DNA from: Halopseudomonas maritima
GTDB taxonomy: Bacteria > Pseudomonadota > Gammaproteobacteria > Pseudomonadales > Pseudomonadaceae
Reading direction: 5' to 3'
NCBI RefSeq assembly: GCF_021545785.1
Contig: NZ_CP079801.1
Location: 1,054,001 to 1,118,000, forward strand
Length of the DNA: 64,000 nucleotides
The notes beneath the pieces were generated by a model. It made no database searches. It saw only the letters and a list, made by a program, of their open reading frames with translations, and was not told the origin of the DNA. Positions 28,648 to 37,858 of the stretch are shown piece by piece. Position numbers and translations under genes: made by a program. How positions within the stretch are numbered: position 1 is the first letter of the stretch; every line of letters begins with the position of its first letter.

Positions 28648-29207
28648 ATCGCTTTCCGCCCCGGATCTGGCCGCTCTCCGGCGCCTTGATACTTCTTGTC
28701 ACGCTGGCCGGTTGTAGCAGCCCAAGCCCACTGCAACAGCACAGTTACCTGCTGCGCAGTGCCCAGCCGGTACCTCAGGTACAACCCGTGGTGCTGCAGC
28801 GCGTCAGCCTGCCCGATTACCTGTACGGTGATGCACTGGTTGTGCTGGTCAACGACAACGAGCTGTACCGCGCGCAGCAGCATCGCTGGGCCGAGCCGCT
28901 GCCCCAGAGCATTGAACGGTATTTGCGTCAGCGCATCAGCAGCCACCTGGGCGCCGCTACGCTGGCGCAACCAGTGACGCTGGAGGTGCGTATCGACGAG
29001 CTGCTGGGCACCCTGGAGGGACAGCTGAGCCTGGTGGCCAGCTACCGCATTGAGCGCGAGGGACAAGCCCCACAACGTGGTGCGTTTCAGCAACAACTAG
29101 CGCAACCTGCCGAGGGCTACACAGGTCTGGTGGCTGGGCACCAGCAGATTCTCGACCAGCTAGCCGCGGCGATCGCTGCCGACCTGCAGTCCGCCGCGAC
29201 ACCCTGA
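28644..29207 (+). CDS. pqiC: PqiC-type outer-membrane lipoprotein (DUF330)
   Basis: A 187-residue lipoprotein with lipobox LAGC (Cys24). HSYLLRSAQPVPQVQPVVLQRVSLPDYL and ELYRAQQHRWAEPL are typical of the ABC-transport auxiliary lipoprotein family (DUF330/PqiC). PqiC is thought to hold the PqiB tube at the outer membrane. ATG overlaps the pqiB stop by four bases. It is the last gene of the operon; the convergent mscS gene ends 14 bases away with no visible terminator. Confidence 0.9.
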   Translation: MNRFPPRIWPLSGALILLVTLAGCSSPSPLQQHSYLLRSAQPVPQVQPVVLQRVSLPDYLYGDALVVLVNDNELYRAQQHRWAEPLPQSIERYLRQRISSHLGAATLAQPVTLEVRIDELLGTLEGQLSLVASYRIEREGQAPQRGAFQQQLAQPAEGYTGLVAGHQQILDQLAAAIAADLQSAATP

Positions 29208-29221
29208 CAGCCTTGACCCAC

Positions 29222-30028
29222 TCAGTGTGTCGGGCGCCGCACGCCGTGCGCACGGAATAGCGCCGACGTGCGCACGGTCACGTCACTTTGGAACGGCTTT
29301 TCGTAGGTCACATCCAGCACATAGGCCTTGGCCCGCAAGCGAATGGCCAATCGTTCGGCAACCTGAACCTCCTCGATAGCAAAGGTCACAGGCTTTTTCA
29401 GGTAGGCGTAGCGGCTGGTGACAATAACCTGCCGGGCAATATCCTCGGCCTGCTTGATGTCGGCATCGAGCGCCAGATGAAAGTCGGTGACCACCATCAT
29501 GTCCATTTCCCCGAGGTTACCGGAGGCGACCACATCGGTGATAAAGCGCGAGTTGGGGATAGTGACGATGTTATCGTCCAGCGTCTGCAGCCGCACCGTG
29601 CGTAGGGTAATCGCGATAATTTCGCCATAAACACCATCAAAGCTGACCCGGTCACCCACATGAAACGGCCGGTCAAACAACAGAATCAGGCCCGACACCA
29701 GCGAGGCGGCGATATCCTTGAGGGCAAACCCCAGTGCAACTGCAGCCGAACCACCGATGGCCAGCAGAAACTCCTGCGGCGGCCTCAGCACCCCCAGCAC
29801 CAACGCCGCGCCCCCAGCAATGTAGAGCGTGAAACTGAACAGCGTGCCCAGCTGCATGATCGTAAACCGGCGCGAGGGGAAGCGCGTCATCAGCCGGGAC
29901 GTCGCATGACGAATACACCAGTTCACCAGCCAGAGGACAAACAGGCAGACAAACAACAGCGCCAAGGTGCCGGCGTCGAACATGTTGACGAAGGTCGTCA
30001 ACTGATCAGCAAGGTTCTCGTTATTCAT
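29222..30028 (-). CDS. Small mechanosensitive channel (MscS family)
   Basis: A 268-residue inner-membrane channel with three N-terminal helices (TLALLFVCLFVLWLVNWCIRH; TLFSFTLYIAGGAALVLGVL; the Gly/Ala-rich pore helix GGSAAVALGFALKDIAASLVSGLILLFDRPFHVGDRV) and a short cytoplasmic beta and alpha/beta domain (VTIPNSRFITDVVASGNLG). The pore-helix pattern and the DRPFHVGD motif are the MscS hallmarks. Its start codon overlaps the end of the large ATPase gene by 8 bp, so the two are translated together. That coupling suggests a complex or a dedicated regulator. The channel is close to minimal MscS length and lacks the big periplasmic part seen in MscK. Confidence 0.92.
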   Translation of the reverse strand: MNNENLADQLTTFVNMFDAGTLALLFVCLFVLWLVNWCIRHATSRLMTRFPSRRFTIMQLGTLFSFTLYIAGGAALVLGVLRPPQEFLLAIGGSAAVALGFALKDIAASLVSGLILLFDRPFHVGDRVSFDGVYGEIIAITLRTVRLQTLDDNIVTIPNSRFITDVVASGNLGEMDMMVVTDFHLALDADIKQAEDIARQVIVTSRYAYLKKPVTFAIEEVQVAERLAIRLRAKAYVLDVTYEKPFQSDVTVRTSALFRAHGVRRPTH

Positions 30029-32825
30029 GCAACAGATTCTTCCTGGCCAGCAGCCTTACGATAGTCGGATACCAGAGCGTTGCCACACGGTACCGCCGAC
30101 TGGAGGAGCGCTCGAGAAAGCCCAGATCCATTCCCGTCTTGAGTGCCCGCCGCACCACCCCCTCGGACAATGCTGTGGTGGCGATCAGCTCATCGGTCGT
30201 CATGTTCTCGTGAATCATTACGGCGGCATAGACAAAATGCAGCGCGCTGTCGAGCTGCTCCAGCGAGCTGCTGCCCACCTCTTCCGGCAAGCCGACCACC
30301 ACCGTGTTGCCGCTCAGGCGAATGGAGCGCAACCACAGATGCAACGCCAGCTTGGGATTGCCCTGACAGGCATCCCACAACAAGCTGAAATACAGTTGTT
30401 CGGCGTTGCGGATACTGCCGGCCTCGGGCCCGCGCGTCGCCAGCAGAATGTTGTCGTAGCGGATCCGGCAGCCGCTGAGGTGGTTGCGTGACAGCACCAG
30501 AGAACGTACATCCGGCTGAGACCAGCGCCGCGCCACCTTGATGTTGCGAAACTGATAGTCGCGCCCATAGACGTTACTGAGGTAGGCCCAGCTATGGTTA
30601 TTGATGAGCACCAGCCAGAACAGATTCTCGACGCGGGCATTGGCTAACGCAAGCAGCGCCTCCCAAGCAGCCAGACCGCCGACGCGGCGCAGGAACAGGT
30701 TTTGCGCATCATCGATAATCACCAGGCTCGGACTCAACTCGGCGTCGGCCCGCACCAGCGCCGCCGGCCCATCGCTCAGGTCCGCGCCCAGCACCTCTCC
30801 CAACACCTGATGCAATTGCCCTGCGTCGATCAGTTTGTCCTCGATCCGCAGCCGGACCAGACGCAGCTGCGGATGCTCAGCATCCAGATCACGTGTCAGG
30901 CGCTGAAGTACCGAACTTTTGCCAGCGCCGTTGGCGCCCGTCAGCAGCAACGCGTTATCGCTGCCGCGGTCGTCCAGCCACGGGTCCAGCGACTTGCGCA
31001 CCTGCACGTACAACCCCGAATCGATGAACGGCAGTTGTACGTGGTCGTCGGACAGGAACCAGCGCTGATAGGCCTCCAGCGCCCTGCTGTCGGCCGAGCT
31101 TCCGTCCAGCTCTCCCTGCTCGGCTTCCACCGCTGCCACGCGCAGCTTGAAACTGCGCGCAAATAGCCGGCGATACCAGTCATAGTCAAACAGCGCCTTA
31201 TGCAGGAAGTTCAGCACAAGCGCCAACAGCAGCGGTGGCGCAGCAATCGGCGCTACCAACAGGAACAGGCGCTTGTCGAGCAGGCGCTCGATTAGGCGAT
31301 CTCCCTGGCTGGGCAAGAAAGATTTGAGCGCCTCGATAAAGTCCTCGCGTCGACTGCGCAACAGCAACCCCAGCGCCAGCAATATGCCCAACAGCGACGC
31401 CCAGTGACACAGGTCCAGCAGACGCGAGGGGCCCACTCCCAGCTCGACGAAGTCCCTCACCAGCAGCGGCAACACAGCAACAGCAGCAACCAGCCGTGCC
31501 TGGCGCTGAGCCTGGGCCAATTGCTCATCATTCAGATAACTACCGGCCTGCTGAGCGGTGCGCTGCAATAGCCATTCACCAGCCAGCGAGATCAGCCCGT
31601 ACAGAATGAACAGCCGTGCCAGCGGCAGAAACGTAGCCAACAACGGCAGGTGCAACCGTGTAAACAGCAGGTGCAGCAGGCCCAGGCCGAGCAAACCGAC
31701 CAGCCAGGGCGTGAGTAGTGGCAAGCCGGCAGTGGCCCGGCTGATCGGCCCCGCCAACCGTCGGCCTTGGCTCCAGCGCGCAAAGCGCCCCTGCGCTACC
31801 ACGACCGGCGCTTTAAGGCTGCGCGCCAAGTAGACTAACGCCACCAGCCCCAACAGCCCCAAGCCATACTCGAACAGTTTTAGCCAGCCGGGCGGGCCAC
31901 TCTCCCCGGCCGCATGCCGATAGCTGGCCTGGGTGTCGGCGACCAGCCACTCCAGCCGGGTCTGAAAGGCGCGAATCTCATCCAGCAACAAGCCGTCGGT
32001 GGCCGTGTCACCGGCCCGCTCGAACAACGCCGGTTGGCTCTCCCACAACCAGCCACGCACATAGCTCAAGGCATTGCGCTGGACCAGCACATCGAGCTGC
32101 GCCAATCGGAAGTAGTCCCTCACGTCCTGCGCCAGAGGCCCAGGCAAGGCCGACAGCAGCGTGGCGTCCGGAAGGTGGCGGACGGGTCGAACCTCGTAGG
32201 CCTGGTGCCACAGGAGCAGCAGCTCACGCAGCCCACTCGGCATTGCCTCGCGCTGTAGCGCGGGCATCATCTCGAACAGCTCTCGGCGCAATACGCTGAG
32301 CTCGCTGCGGCTTTGCTCAATCGCGCCTTGCAGTTGCTGACGCACCAGCGGATCAACGCCGTCCTGCTGCTCCAACGAGGCCTGCAGCGCGGCGGCGGAC
32401 AACAGCAGCCGCTGGCGCGACTGCCAGACGCGCAGCAGACCGTCGCGCATAGCCGCAGACAAGGCACTCCAACTGCTCTGCTGACGCTGCAGCCGGCTCT
32501 GCGCCCGCTTATAGTCGGCCAACGCCGAAGCATACTGAGCGTCGAGCGCTGGGCAGTCGATGGTCTGCGGCCAGTCGCGCTGCGCACTGCCGCTGCCGGC
32601 TTTGAGCACATCGTCAAGCGCAGCGCTGGCGGGCGCGTCATCATTGTAGAGCGACTCGAACACCGCGCGCCGGTCATTCAACTCGTCAATCGCCACCTCC
32701 AGGGCAGCGAGCAGCTCGTATTCATCACGGCATTCGCTCAGTTGCTGCCCCGAGGGCCGCGCCTCAGCCACCAGACAGGCAAGCCCCAGCAGCGCCCCGA
32801 GACAGAAAAAACGCAAAGCAGCCAT
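30021..32825 (-). CDS. Large membrane-bound P-loop ATPase with periplasmic helical domain and C-terminal winged helix; partner of MscS
   Basis: A 934-residue protein I do not recognise as a named family. Visible order: signal peptide (1-22, cleavage near VAEA); helical Gln/Leu/Arg-rich periplasmic region (24-315); five or six hydrophobic helices (about 319-337, 368-388, 396-417, 446-464, 472-489, 519-541); linker (550-620); ATPase with Walker A GANGAGKSS (630-638) and Walker B LVIIDDAQN (701-709); GNPKLALHLW (822-831); and a winged-helix-like end (873-934, DELIATTALSEGVVRRALKTG). The ATPase should be cytoplasmic, which needs an odd helix number after the signal, so one segment may be non-membrane. 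The N-terminal half resembles MscK-style periplasmic coiled-coil plus helices. On the minus strand a TATAAT (32927-32922) lies about 100 bases upstream; GGGGAAGG precedes the ATG. Confidence 0.85.
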   Translation of the reverse strand: MAALRFFCLGALLGLACLVAEARPSGQQLSECRDEYELLAALEVAIDELNDRRAVFESLYNDDAPASAALDDVLKAGSGSAQRDWPQTIDCPALDAQYASALADYKRAQSRLQRQQSSWSALSAAMRDGLLRVWQSRQRLLLSAAALQASLEQQDGVDPLVRQQLQGAIEQSRSELSVLRRELFEMMPALQREAMPSGLRELLLLWHQAYEVRPVRHLPDATLLSALPGPLAQDVRDYFRLAQLDVLVQRNALSYVRGWLWESQPALFERAGDTATDGLLLDEIRAFQTRLEWLVADTQASYRHAAGESGPPGWLKLFEYGLGLLGLVALVYLARSLKAPVVVAQGRFARWSQGRRLAGPISRATAGLPLLTPWLVGLLGLGLLHLLFTRLHLPLLATFLPLARLFILYGLISLAGEWLLQRTAQQAGSYLNDEQLAQAQRQARLVAAVAVLPLLVRDFVELGVGPSRLLDLCHWASLLGILLALGLLLRSRREDFIEALKSFLPSQGDRLIERLLDKRLFLLVAPIAAPPLLLALVLNFLHKALFDYDWYRRLFARSFKLRVAAVEAEQGELDGSSADSRALEAYQRWFLSDDHVQLPFIDSGLYVQVRKSLDPWLDDRGSDNALLLTGANGAGKSSVLQRLTRDLDAEHPQLRLVRLRIEDKLIDAGQLHQVLGEVLGADLSDGPAALVRADAELSPSLVIIDDAQNLFLRRVGGLAAWEALLALANARVENLFWLVLINNHSWAYLSNVYGRDYQFRNIKVARRWSQPDVRSLVLSRNHLSGCRIRYDNILLATRGPEAGSIRNAEQLYFSLLWDACQGNPKLALHLWLRSIRLSGNTVVVGLPEEVGSSSLEQLDSALHFVYAAVMIHENMTTDELIATTALSEGVVRRALKTGMDLGFLERSSSRRYRVATLWYPTIVRLLARKNLLHE

Positions 32826-33654
32826 CCTTCCCCTGCACCCATTACATCAGCCGACAGTCGGCCTCTCCCTCGCTCCCGATCAGAGCCCCTAGCCGGCCCA
32901 CATACGGACGACTGCGCAGAGATTATAGCCATTGTCTGAGGCAGCGGCGCTATTTCACAACAGCCCGACGCTCGCCTCGCCCAGGGCTCAAAGACATCGG
33001 GCACCGAAACAAAAAGCGCCGCAAAAAACAGCGCATTCGCGGTACTGGCGTCTGCTGCACTATTTTGCGTCTCACTGCGGCAAAAGCAGGCTTGCCCCGC
33101 TCCCTTGCCGCAAGCAGACGAGCGCTGGCGGATGCGCGCAGTTGCACCGCTCAATCTTGACGTCATGGTCTACACTAAAAAAATCACGACACGCACGACT
33201 ATCGGTCACACCTGACCTAAACGTCCTGCAAACGCGGACATGGCATCTCGGCTATTGTGCTCACCGCTTCGGTCAGCGTGTACCGGTTACCCGTTTACAG
33301 GCATCGCTGCTGCGGCAGCGGTTGCTGCCTCCAGAATGCCGGGCGGTGTTGACACTGCTCAATGTAACTTGGCAACCCGGGGATCCCCCCCGGCCTTGGT
33401 TCCCTGCGGGCGGACCAAGCGCCACCGCCTGCACCCAACACACGGCTCAGCCACAGCGGCGTCCGGCACTGCCCACCCACGTCCTGCTCGTGGCGCAAAC
33501 CATCGCTCCGGCAGACTGCACAGCGCAAGGGACGTCTCGTTGCTATTGCATTCGACAATACCGGGGGTCTGATGATCGCCCACGATGCGGGCAATACCGC
33601 CTGACGGTAACGGGCACAGGTTAGCGCGCAGTCTCAGCGCCTAAGGAGCTTCGT
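32826..33654. other. 829-bp region without a convincing gene
   Basis: Apart from a minus-strand -10 (TATAAT, 32927-32922) for the ATPase gene and the AAGGAG site of the dehydrogenase at its right end, nothing is identifiable. Plus-strand frames are open over much of 32932-33624, but the translation is rich in Arg, Cys, His and Pro with no hydrophobic pattern or motif, as expected of GC-rich non-coding DNA. A decayed gene is possible but not shown. Confidence 0.5.
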
Positions 33655-36021
33655 ATGCAAACCAGCAATCCCTCAACGCCGCACACCGCCACCGTGCACT
33701 GGTTCGTCCGGCTCGCAGCCGGCGCGGTGGGGCTTTGCGGCCTGGCACTACTCACCGGAGGCATCTATCTGGCCCTGCTCGGCGGCTCCTGGTACTACGC
33801 CGTGGCCGGTGCCGGCATGGTCGTCGCCGCCGCCACCCTGTGGCAAGGTCGACTGACTGGAGTCAATACCTACCTGCTTGTGCTTTTCTTCACTGTGGCC
33901 TGGAGCATCTACGACGCCGGCTTCGCGTTCTGGCCGTCAGTACCCCGGCTCGTCACAGTAGTCGCCCTGGGGGCCGTGATCTTACTGAGTGTGCCGCTAC
34001 TTCCCGCTCGCCACAGACCCTCCTCTTCTCGCCTGTATATTGCAGGAGGGCTCGCTCTCACCATGGTTTTTTGCGGTTTTCTGATCGCCATGTTCTTTCC
34101 TCACCCGATCATCAGTCGTGAGAGCGTGTCGCTTGACGGCGCACCGTCGGCCGCAACCAAAGCCGTCGGCAACAACTGGATGGCCTGGGGCAAAAGCGGC
34201 GGCGGTACACGCTATGCGGAGCTGGAGCAGATAACGCCTGAGAATGTAAAAGACCTTGAGGTAGCCTGGACCGCACGAACCGGGTTTATCGCTGAACAGT
34301 CCGAAAACCTGCAGGACCAGACAGTGCCACTGTACGTTGACAGCACGCTATACCACTGCGCACCAGCAGGGCAGGTGAGCGCCCTGGATGGGACGACTGG
34401 GGAGATCAAATGGCAGTTTGATCCACGCGCGCAGTCGGATGACTGGAAACGCTGCCGCGCACTGGCCTATGTTGAAGCAGGCGAAGGCGATCGCTGTGGC
34501 GCACGGGTTGTTTTGACCACCGTGGACGCCCGCTTGATCGCCATTCGCGCCGCCGATGGCACACCCTGCCCCAGCTTCGGACGCAACGGTACTGTTGATC
34601 TGTGGACCGGCATGGGTGACGCCAATCCCGAGTTCCTGACCAACTCCAGCGGCCCCATTGTCGCCAGAGGAAAGATCGTGCTGGGCGGACGCGTTATCGA
34701 CAATGTCACCTTGGGTGAGCCCTCGGGTGTGGTGCGCGCCTACGACGCCATTACCGGCGCTCCCGCCTGGGTGTGGGATCTCGGGCAACCCGACCTAAAG
34801 AGCGTCGAAGGGCAGGAGCGGCTGTTCACCAAAGGCACGCCCAACGTCTGGTCGGTACTGTCCTACGATGAGCGCCTGGGCATGGTGTACCTGCCGCTCG
34901 GCAACGCCACCCCGGACATCTATGGTGGCCAGCGGCGTCCGTTTGACGATGAATACAGCTCCTCCATCGTCGCCCTGAATATCGATACCGGTGAGGAGGT
35001 ATGGAAGTTTCAGACCGTCCATCACGATCTATGGGACTACGACCTGCCCGCCCAACCGATTCTGGCCGACTTGCCTGACGGCCAGGGCAATCAGGTCCCG
35101 GCCTTGATCCAACTGACCAAGCGCTCACAGATATTCGTGCTGGATCGCCGCACAGGAGAACCGATCAAACGCGTACAAGAGCGGCCCGTTCCCTCGTCAG
35201 ACAAGACCATAGAAGGCGAATACTACGCAGACACTCAACCCTACTCCATCGACATGCCAGCGATTGGCACGACCCCGCTGACAGAGGCCCAGATGTGGGG
35301 AGCCACTCCGATAGACCAGATGGTTTGCCGAATCCTGTTCCGCAAGTACCGCTACGACGGCGAGTTCACCACCCCATCAACCCGCTGGTCCATCATCTGG
35401 CCCGGCCCGATGGGCGGCGCAAACTACGGCGGCGGTGCTATAGACGAGGAGCGCCGCATTCTGGTCATGGCCGAAATGCGGCTGCCCATGGTGCAGCGAC
35501 TCGTGAAACGGGAAGAGGCGGACAAGGACCTAGAGTATACCGGCGAGAGCGGGTACTTCTTCCCGATGAGCGGGACGCCCTACATCATGGAGCGTTTTCC
35601 ATTCTTTTCCCCGCTGATGATCCCCTGTCGAGAGCCGATCTGGGGCGCCTATTCCGGTATCGACCTGGTCAGTGGCAAGCAGCTCTGGCAGCAACCGGCC
35701 GGCACTGCAAAGGACATAGCGCTGGGCAACGTCCAGCCGGGGCTGGCCTTCCAGGTCGGACTGCCGCCGCTGGGTGGCGCAACGGTGACCCGGTCGGGCC
35801 TTGCCTTTGCCGGCGGGTTTCAGGACTTCTATCTGCGCGCCTATGAAACAGCCACAGGCAGAGAGCTATGGAAAGGACGCCTGCCCACCGGAACGCAAGC
35901 GTTTCCCATCACCTATCAAGGAACAGACGGGCAGCAGTACGTGGTGGTTTCAGCCAGCGGAGCGCGCGGCAACCCGGTGCAATGGGGCGACTACATCATT
36001 GCCTTCGCCTTGAAGAAATGA
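33655..36021 (+). CDS. Membrane-bound PQQ-dependent dehydrogenase, glucose/quinate/shikimate family
   Basis: A 788-residue quinoprotein that oxidises a sugar or cyclic polyol in the periplasm and passes electrons to ubiquinone. Five N-terminal helices (about 18-165) anchor it; the remainder is an eight-bladed PQQ propeller. VHHDLWDYDLPAQP (Asp458 and Asp461) and TKRSQIFVLDRRTG (Lys489) match the catalytic Asp and Lys regions of E. coli glucose dehydrogenase. WGATPIDQ, the LGGATVTRSGLAFAGGFQDFYLRAYE segment and the C-terminal GDYIIAFALK agree. Glucose dehydrogenase and quinate dehydrogenase share this layout, so the substrate is unresolved and no symbol is given. ATG at 33655 has AAGGAG at 7 bases. 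No PQQ synthesis gene is in the window. Confidence 0.9.
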   Translation: MQTSNPSTPHTATVHWFVRLAAGAVGLCGLALLTGGIYLALLGGSWYYAVAGAGMVVAAATLWQGRLTGVNTYLLVLFFTVAWSIYDAGFAFWPSVPRLVTVVALGAVILLSVPLLPARHRPSSSRLYIAGGLALTMVFCGFLIAMFFPHPIISRESVSLDGAPSAATKAVGNNWMAWGKSGGGTRYAELEQITPENVKDLEVAWTARTGFIAEQSENLQDQTVPLYVDSTLYHCAPAGQVSALDGTTGEIKWQFDPRAQSDDWKRCRALAYVEAGEGDRCGARVVLTTVDARLIAIRAADGTPCPSFGRNGTVDLWTGMGDANPEFLTNSSGPIVARGKIVLGGRVIDNVTLGEPSGVVRAYDAITGAPAWVWDLGQPDLKSVEGQERLFTKGTPNVWSVLSYDERLGMVYLPLGNATPDIYGGQRRPFDDEYSSSIVALNIDTGEEVWKFQTVHHDLWDYDLPAQPILADLPDGQGNQVPALIQLTKRSQIFVLDRRTGEPIKRVQERPVPSSDKTIEGEYYADTQPYSIDMPAIGTTPLTEAQMWGATPIDQMVCRILFRKYRYDGEFTTPSTRWSIIWPGPMGGANYGGGAIDEERRILVMAEMRLPMVQRLVKREEADKDLEYTGESGYFFPMSGTPYIMERFPFFSPLMIPCREPIWGAYSGIDLVSGKQLWQQPAGTAKDIALGNVQPGLAFQVGLPPLGGATVTRSGLAFAGGFQDFYLRAYETATGRELWKGRLPTGTQAFPITYQGTDGQQYVVVSASGARGNPVQWGDYIIAFALKK

Positions 36022-36042
36022 GATAGCCAATCAGCCTGGGCA

Positions 36043-36078
36043 GGCTCCTTGTCGCTCGCTACAGCTGCGCAAGGAGCC
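36043..36078. terminator. Hairpin between the convergent PQQ dehydrogenase and guaA genes
   Basis: A 9-bp stem, GGCTCCTTG (36043-36051) with CAAGGAGCC (36070-36078), is extended by an inner CGC/GCG pair. It begins 21 bases after the dehydrogenase stop. No T-run follows, so termination is likely but unproven. Confidence 0.5.
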
Positions 36079-36157
36079 CCGCCTGTGCTGATACGCTATT
36101 CACCGTATCTCGACCCTTTGCGGCACTGATCAGCATTCGCCGTCGGTCAAGCCAACA

Positions 36158-37738
36158 TCATTCCCACTCAATCGTCGCCGGCGGCTTGCTTGAGACGTCG
36201 TAGGTGACACGGGAGATGCCGTCGATTTCGTTGATGATGCGGTTGGAGACCTTCTCCAGCAGCTCGTACGGCAGGTGCGCCCAGCGAGCAGTCATGAAGT
36301 CGATAGTTTCTACCGCACGCAGGGCAACCACCCAGGCGTAGCGACGGCCGTCACCAACCACACCCACCGACTTGACCGGCTGGAACACAACGAATGCCTG
36401 GCTGGTCTTGTGGTACCAGTCAAAGTTGTGCAGCTCCTGGATGAAGATGTGGTCCGCCAGACGCAGCAGGTCAGCGTATTCCTTCTTCACTTCACCGAGG
36501 ATGCGCACACCCAGCCCCGGGCCCGGGAAGGGGTGACGGTAGACCATGTCGTAGGGCAGGCCCAGCTCCAGGCCGATCTTGCGCACTTCGTCCTTGAACA
36601 GTTCACGCAGCGGCTCGACCAGTTCAAAGGCCATGTCTTCCGGCAGGCCGCCGACGTTGTGGTGCGACTTGATCACGTGCGCCTTGCCGGTCTTGGCGCC
36701 AGCGGACTCGATCACGTCGGGGTAGATGGTGCCCTGGGCGAGGAATTTCACATCCTTGAGCTTGGTCGCTTCAGTGTCGAACACCTCGATAAAGGTGCGA
36801 CCGATGACCTTGCGCTTCTCTTCCGGGTCGGACACGCCAGCCAGGCGGCCGAGGAACAGGTCTTCAGCGTCGGAGCGGATGACCTTAACGCCCATGTTCT
36901 CGGCGAACATGGCCATGACCTGATCACCTTCCTGATGACGCAGCAGACCGTTATCGACAAAGACGCAGGTCAGCTGGTCGCCGATGGCCTTGTGCAGCAG
37001 CGCGGCAACCACCGAGGAGTCAACACCACCGGACAGCCCCAGCAGCACCTTGGAGTCGCCTACTTGTGCACGCACGGTGGCGATAGCATCTTCCACGATG
37101 TTGGCCGGGGTCCACAGCGCTTCACAGCCGCAGATCTCCAGCACAAAGCGCGACAGGATGCGACCACCCTGCTTGGTGTGGGTCACTTCCGGGTGGAACT
37201 GCACGCCGTAGTAGCCGCGCTCGTCATCCGCCATGGCGGCAATCGGGCAGCTCGGGGTGCTGGCCAGCACGTGGAAACCTTCAGGGATGGCACTGACCTT
37301 GTCGCCGTGGCTCATCCAGACATCCAGCGCCAGCACGCCGTCGGCGTCAACGTGATCTTCGATGCCGTCGAGCAGGCGGGCCTTACCGACCACATCCACG
37401 CGGGCATAGCCGAATTCGCGCAGGTTGGAGCCTTCGACCTTACCGCCCAGTTGCTCGGCCATGGTTTGCATGCCGTAGCAGATGCCGAACAGCGGCACGT
37501 TCAGATCAAATACCGCCTGCGGTGCGCGCGGGCTGTCAGCCGCGTGTACCGACTCCGGGCCACCGGCCAGGATAACGCCGCGCGGAGCGAAGGCGTTGAT
37601 GTCCTCGGCACTCATGTCCCAGGGATGGATCTCGCAGTAAACACCGATCTCACGCACCCGGCGGGCGATGAGCTGGGTGTACTGGGAACCGAAGTCCAGA
37701 ATCAGGATGCGATGCGCATGGATATCTTGCAGGGACAT
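36158..37738 (-). CDS. guaA: GMP synthase (glutamine-hydrolysing)
   Basis: GuaA aminates XMP to GMP using ATP and glutamine, the last step of guanine nucleotide synthesis. The 526-residue protein has an N-terminal class I glutaminase with nucleophile Cys87 in PLFGICYGMQ and a His/Glu pair in GVQFHPEVTHT. The ATP-pyrophosphatase domain carries the P-loop SGGVDSS, and the C-terminal dimerisation domain ends in ATIEWE, the family's invariant terminus. It follows guaB on the same strand with a 120-bp gap that contains a heptad inverted repeat; the pair forms the classical guaBA unit. Confidence 0.98.
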   Translation of the reverse strand: MSLQDIHAHRILILDFGSQYTQLIARRVREIGVYCEIHPWDMSAEDINAFAPRGVILAGGPESVHAADSPRAPQAVFDLNVPLFGICYGMQTMAEQLGGKVEGSNLREFGYARVDVVGKARLLDGIEDHVDADGVLALDVWMSHGDKVSAIPEGFHVLASTPSCPIAAMADDERGYYGVQFHPEVTHTKQGGRILSRFVLEICGCEALWTPANIVEDAIATVRAQVGDSKVLLGLSGGVDSSVVAALLHKAIGDQLTCVFVDNGLLRHQEGDQVMAMFAENMGVKVIRSDAEDLFLGRLAGVSDPEEKRKVIGRTFIEVFDTEATKLKDVKFLAQGTIYPDVIESAGAKTGKAHVIKSHHNVGGLPEDMAFELVEPLRELFKDEVRKIGLELGLPYDMVYRHPFPGPGLGVRILGEVKKEYADLLRLADHIFIQELHNFDWYHKTSQAFVVFQPVKSVGVVGDGRRYAWVVALRAVETIDFMTARWAHLPYELLEKVSNRIINEIDGISRVTYDVSSKPPATIEWE

Positions 37739-37761
37739 GGAATTTCCTCAGAAAAAAACAA

Positions 37762-37850
37762 GGCTGAACGCTAAAGGCTTGAGGCCAGAAGGCGTTGCTC
37801 CGTGCGAACACGCAGTTTACCTTCCAGCCTCAAGCCTCCAGCCTTCAGCG
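37762..37850. repeat. Heptad-periodic inverted repeat, copy 1 (guaB-guaA intergenic)
   Basis: The left arm (37762-37792) reads as 7-base units GGCTGAA, CGCTAAA, GGCTTGA, GGCCAGA. The right arm (37820-37850) reads CCAGCCT, CAAGCCT, CCAGCCT, TCAGCG. The arms pair at about 24 of 31 positions around a 27-base loop. The related element at 58396-58499 has the same 7-base rhythm. The function is unknown; the location is inside the presumed guaBA transcript. Confidence 0.6.
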
Positions 37851-37858
37851 AGCTAACT

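Noticed and set aside
32932..33624. A 230-codon plus-strand frame in the gap before the PQQ dehydrogenase
   Set aside because: The translation is rich in Arg, Cys, His and Pro with no hydrophobic periodicity or known motif, and no ribosome-binding site supports a start.
36275..37774. A 499-codon open frame antisense to guaA
   Set aside because: It mirrors guaA codon bias in a GC-rich genome, its translation is rich in His, Gln and Val without motifs, and guaA on the other strand is certain. The same holds for long antisense frames over leuA, cysE/iscS, secD and muxC.
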